This document shows positions 61,333 through 64,000 of a stretch of 64,000 bases of DNA, one piece after another. This DNA is from a virus. The notes under the pieces were generated by a model, which saw only the letters and a program-made list of their open reading frames with translations, was not told the DNA's origin and did no database searches. The stretch spans positions 239,641 to 303,640 of IMG/VR virus record IMGVR_UViG_3300046542_000291. The stretch is one strand, 5' to 3'. Numbering within the stretch: position 1 is the first letter of the stretch; each line of letters begins with the position of its first letter. The position numbers and the translations under genes are program-made.

Positions 61333-61360
61333 AGAGCATCCTTCATACGAAGGACACTCT
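61333..61360 (-). terminator. Terminator of the Gly-rich protein gene
   Basis: Leftward AGAGTGTCCTTC-GTAT-GAAGGATGCTCT, a 12-bp stem with two G-U pairs, followed by ATGCCCTC. Confidence 0.7.
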
Positions 61361-61371
61361 TAGGCGTTCAA

Positions 61372-62148
61372 TCAGAAATCAGGGATGTCTTCGAAAGTTG
61401 CTTCAAAGTTGGTCTTGGCTGGAGCGCCGCCACCGTACGAGTTACCGCCGCCGCCACCATTACCACCGCGGTTGAAGTTGTTACCGCCACCGCCCTGGCC
61501 ACCGCGGTTGAAACCACCACCACCTTGACCGCCACCACCACCGCCAGCGAAGTTAGCCGGGTTGGCCACGTTCTTGGCGTTCGGATCGAACTGGGAAACC
61601 ATCAGGTTGTAGACCACTGCTTCCGCAGGAACCACGAAACCGTAAGCGTAGGCTTCCGACATTTCTTTCGGGCTGATGGTCGAGCCGTCAGCGTTGGTGA
61701 TGTTGTGGTATTTCGCTGGACCGAAGAAGAAGCGAATACGTGGACGGTTTGGCTGCGTGGAGATGATCGCGATGTAGATGCGACCACTTTCAGCTTCACG
61801 ACCAACCATCAGTTTGGCCAAGACCATCGGCTTGTCCAGTTTCTTGCCAGCGACGAAGTCATCTTCGTAAGTGAAGATACGTTCGGCTGGAACATCTTTG
61901 CCGTCCAGAAGTTGACGGACGTAGTGCACCATCGCACCGAAGGTCGGCAGATCGCACCGGAAATCAATCTTGCCGTGGTTCATGTCGCCTTCTACACCGG
62001 TCTTGACGACCATGCGTGGAACGTTCCCGATGACTTGGAAACGGAAGGACGGACGCTTGCTCCCACCCGAGACAGGTGCTGCGAACAACCAGTTGGACAT
62101 TACTGCAAAGGCGTTCAGGGTAGGGGCTGGAATGTTGTTTTGGGACAT
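61372..62148 (-). CDS. Gly-rich nucleic-acid-binding-like protein with acidic tip (258 aa)
   Basis: I chose the ATG at 62148 because GGAG lies nine bases upstream. Residues 1-190 form a beta-rich domain. Residues 195-245 are Gly/Asn/Arg-rich (GGGGFNRGGQGGGGNN), like RGG tails. The end, FEATFEDIPDF, copies the acidic tip of bacterial SSB that docks partner proteins. It may be a single-stranded DNA binding protein of the replisome, or the RNA-binding nuclear protein ChmC described in nucleus-forming phages. The sequence alone does not decide. Confidence 0.65.
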   Translation of the reverse strand: MSQNNIPAPTLNAFAVMSNWLFAAPVSGGSKRPSFRFQVIGNVPRMVVKTGVEGDMNHGKIDFRCDLPTFGAMVHYVRQLLDGKDVPAERIFTYEDDFVAGKKLDKPMVLAKLMVGREAESGRIYIAIISTQPNRPRIRFFFGPAKYHNITNADGSTISPKEMSEAYAYGFVVPAEAVVYNLMVSQFDPNAKNVANPANFAGGGGGGQGGGGFNRGGQGGGGNNFNRGGNGGGGGNSYGGGAPAKTNFEATFEDIPDF

Positions 62149-62177
62149 GCGAAAAAACTCCGGATATATTTTTCCAT

Positions 62178-62198
62178 TTGCCGTTAGCAATGCGGCAA
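62178..62198 (-). terminator. Possible terminator or leader hairpin
   Basis: TTGCCG and CGGCAA pair around a 9-base loop between the 62240 stop and the 62148 start. Leftward it continues ATGGAAAAATATAT. Confidence 0.4.
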
Positions 62199-62239
62199 TT
62201 CGGTCTTGTGGTGATCACGTACTATAGGGCTGGTGAGTA

Positions 62240-63067
62240 TTATTTCCTCAGCAGCTTATAGCAATTTCTTAGTTCTTGACTGGCACCCATGACATCGTGA
62301 TAAACTTTGTCTTGGCTGGTGATACCTGTCCATTTTTTGGTCTTCGCGAGTTCTTTCAGTTCGTCGCAGATCGCCTTTGGTTGTTTATCGATCATTACCG
62401 AATCACCGAACACCTGGAGTGTGAACTCCGTGAATGGCATTGGTGTATCCTCCTTTATACCGTTCAGCTTGGTGTACCAAGTTTGATAGGTCTTTAGCTT
62501 CCCCGTGTGGGATTCCAGCAGGAGCAATCGAGTGAACTGTGGTTTCCACAATAGCTCGTGTGGGTAATGCGTAAGAAGGGTTACCACCCCTTCACCGCCT
62601 TTCGGCTTTTGGTCAATCTCCATGATATCCATATCTTCAGCTTTCATCCTTGCGGCCAGCTCAATCGCTACAAAGCGTTCGAACATGTCGTAAGTCAGTT
62701 GCTTCGGTGTTTTGGCTTCTTTAAAGTTAGCCTTGGGGAAGTTCCATCTAACCCCATCTTTGGTAGCCAGATAGAATCGCACCTTTGCGGTGAACCCTTT
62801 CTGTAGTAGTGCTGCCGGAATCGTCTCTACTTCTTTCAGCAAGACTTCCACGGCCTGCTCGTAGTTGAGCGAGTCGCGTTTATCCGTTTTGACCGCTTCG
62901 AAAAGATTTCGGGCCAACGTTCTAATGTTGACCCAGATCTCCTTAACGGTTTTTACATCTACTGGTTGCCTGGGTGGATTCGGGTGTGTACCCAACAAAC
63001 CCTCGAAAGCATAAGAAGTACCGATGCTAACCGGTATCGAGCCCACGTCTCTCTCGATGATATCCAT
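62240..63067 (-). CDS. Hypothetical protein (275 aa)
   Basis: Starts MDIIERDVGSIPVSIGTSYA with AAGG upstream, four bases after the stop of the nuclease gene, so it is probably co-expressed with it. Soluble alpha/beta composition with no catalytic motif I can name. A DNA-metabolism role is suggested by its partner only. Confidence 0.72.
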   Translation of the reverse strand: MDIIERDVGSIPVSIGTSYAFEGLLGTHPNPPRQPVDVKTVKEIWVNIRTLARNLFEAVKTDKRDSLNYEQAVEVLLKEVETIPAALLQKGFTAKVRFYLATKDGVRWNFPKANFKEAKTPKQLTYDMFERFVAIELAARMKAEDMDIMEIDQKPKGGEGVVTLLTHYPHELLWKPQFTRLLLLESHTGKLKTYQTWYTKLNGIKEDTPMPFTEFTLQVFGDSVMIDKQPKAICDELKELAKTKKWTGITSQDKVYHDVMGASQELRNCYKLLRK

Positions 63068-63071
63068 GCTA

Positions 63072-64000
63072 TTACCTTTTGGCGATGTCTTCTAACCGCT
63101 TAAGACACCGTTGTGCTGTGGTCTGTTCGACTAATTGACGATCCATTTCTTCCGCCAATAAGTCCATGAGGGAATCAAAGGTGATTGCTTTAAACTTTGA
63201 CATGTCGAAAGCTTTATAAGTTTCCGCTACATTATTCTTCTTCTTGGTGGTTTTCTCCACCAAGACAGACCACTCATAGCTCGGGTACTCAAAACGAAAC
63301 GTCTCGATGTCTCCGTTGGCAACGTCATGGGGATCGCAGCGCAACCGAATGGCTGAACCCTTCTTCAACGTAGCGAGCAGTTCCTTGATGGCGAACTGAA
63401 GTTGCTTGGTGTCAAAACCATGGCACTCCAGTGTGACATACTTCTTGGCCCATCGGTTCTCAATGAACCGACGGTTCCAGGTGCCGTCCTCTTCAACGGT
63501 CACGTAGAACATACCCTTTGGATCTTCATCACCATGGCAGATCCGGTCAGTAGACCCGGCTGCTAGGATTCGTTCGTTCACCGTCATCAAGTGAACGTGA
63601 CCAATGAGGATTTGATACTTGACCAAGGCCAGGTACTCTTCTTCATTATGGGTAGGTTCTGGAACAATGGCAGGGAGCTGATAACTGAATGCCCCGTGCA
63701 TGATTGCAAAGTCAACCTGTGCCAAGCCCATTGATGCCATCTTTGCTTTCACCTCTTTCAAGGTTACTTCCGTTGATGGGTTGTGCTTGTCAGGGACATA
63801 AAGGAAATGTGCATCGAGCTTTTCAATGTACTCGATGTTCAGACCTTTGGAGTAAAACAGATCAACGTCAATTTCGGCGTTCTCTTTCTGTTCTACAAAG
63901 AACCGAGATTGCTCACGGTCGTGGCTTGGCGTTCCTTCTACGATGCGGATCATCACGTTGTATTTTGCACAACGACGCATGAAGAGCGTGATCCAACGGT
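63072..64000 (-). CDS. SbcD/Mre11-like nuclease, N-terminus cut by window edge
   Basis: The frame stays open to the right edge (codons for R-W-I-T-L-F precede MRRCAKYNVMIRIV), so the ATG at 63980 is probably internal and the start lies outside. Metallophosphoesterase motifs III to V are recognisable: VEGTPSHDREQ (the GNHD position), AIMHGAFS, and IGHVHLMTV (GHxH), followed by GSTDR. In T4 gp47 and SbcD these bind two metal ions for double-strand-end processing. Motifs I and II would lie in the missing part. Confidence 0.75.
   Translation of the reverse strand, partial: RWITLFMRRCAKYNVMIRIVEGTPSHDREQSRFFVEQKENAEIDVDLFYSKGLNIEYIEKLDAHFLYVPDKHNPSTEVTLKEVKAKMASMGLAQVDFAIMHGAFSYQLPAIVPEPTHNEEEYLALVKYQILIGHVHLMTVNERILAAGSTDRICHGDEDPKGMFYVTVEEDGTWNRRFIENRWAKKYVTLECHGFDTKQLQFAIKELLATLKKGSAIRLRCDPHDVANGDIETFRFEYPSYEWSVLVEKTTKKKNNVAETYKAFDMSKFKAITFDSLMDLLAEEMDRQLVEQTTAQRCLKRLEDIAKR

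Noticed and set aside
62205-62216. TATAGTAC, one mismatch from the early core, before the Gly-rich gene
   Set aside because: Neither conserved upstream box is present, so it could be chance.

Overview
The window is a piece of a jumbo-phage genome of the phiKZ-like, nucleus-forming type (family Chimalliviridae). The host is probably a pseudomonad, but nothing in the window proves that. The diagnostic genes are split multisubunit RNA polymerase subunits: a beta C-terminal half and two different beta' C-terminal halves, each beta' half with the four expected zinc cysteines. With them come a family B-like DNA polymerase, an SF2 helicase, and a run of paralogous internal-head proteins carrying small-X-Glu sites for the prohead protease. 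Read right to left, gene order matches what I remember of phiKZ genes of about 67 to 100. Numbered equivalences below rest on that memory plus motifs, not on a database search. No tRNA, rRNA, CRISPR array or insertion sequence is visible.

Layout. 1-2.2 kb: a large unrecognised gene cut by the left edge, and a small gene. 2.3-10.5 kb: a leftward accessory region of about 24 short genes. Many encode a membrane anchor with a variable tail. There are also three tandem zinc-ribbon-like microproteins and a DarG-type macrodomain. Four near-identical phage early promoters (TATATTAC type) drive parts of this region. 10.5-34 kb: structural genes, mostly leftward, including the inner-body-like family and one protein with about 380 residues lacking Lys and Arg; two large rightward genes (28.8-32.8 kb) look like tail or baseplate parts. 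34-36 kb: a Gp49-like protein and a membrane metallopeptidase-like protein. 36-38.4 kb: the DNA polymerase and a small gene, rightward. 38.4-41.2 kb: two receptor-binding-like proteins, one ending in a kelch propeller. 41-48 kb: a structural-like protein, the virion RNA polymerase beta' C half, and a rightward block with a possible baseplate protein. 48-50 kb: five small membrane proteins and a GIY-YIG endonuclease. 50-62 kb: helicase, beta' C and beta C of the non-virion polymerase, and the conserved block upstream of them. 62-64 kb: an unknown gene and an SbcD/Mre11-like nuclease cut by the right edge.

How the genes fit together. Injected virion polymerase probably reads the TATATTAC promoters to make the small early membrane and accessory proteins and also the non-virion polymerase operons. 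Those two operons have their own promoter subtype. The non-virion polymerase would then transcribe the structural genes. Nearly every transcription unit ends in a GNRA or UUCG tetraloop hairpin followed by a conserved TTATGCCGTC-like tag. Intergenic gaps are all under about 170 bases, so there is no long non-coding stretch.
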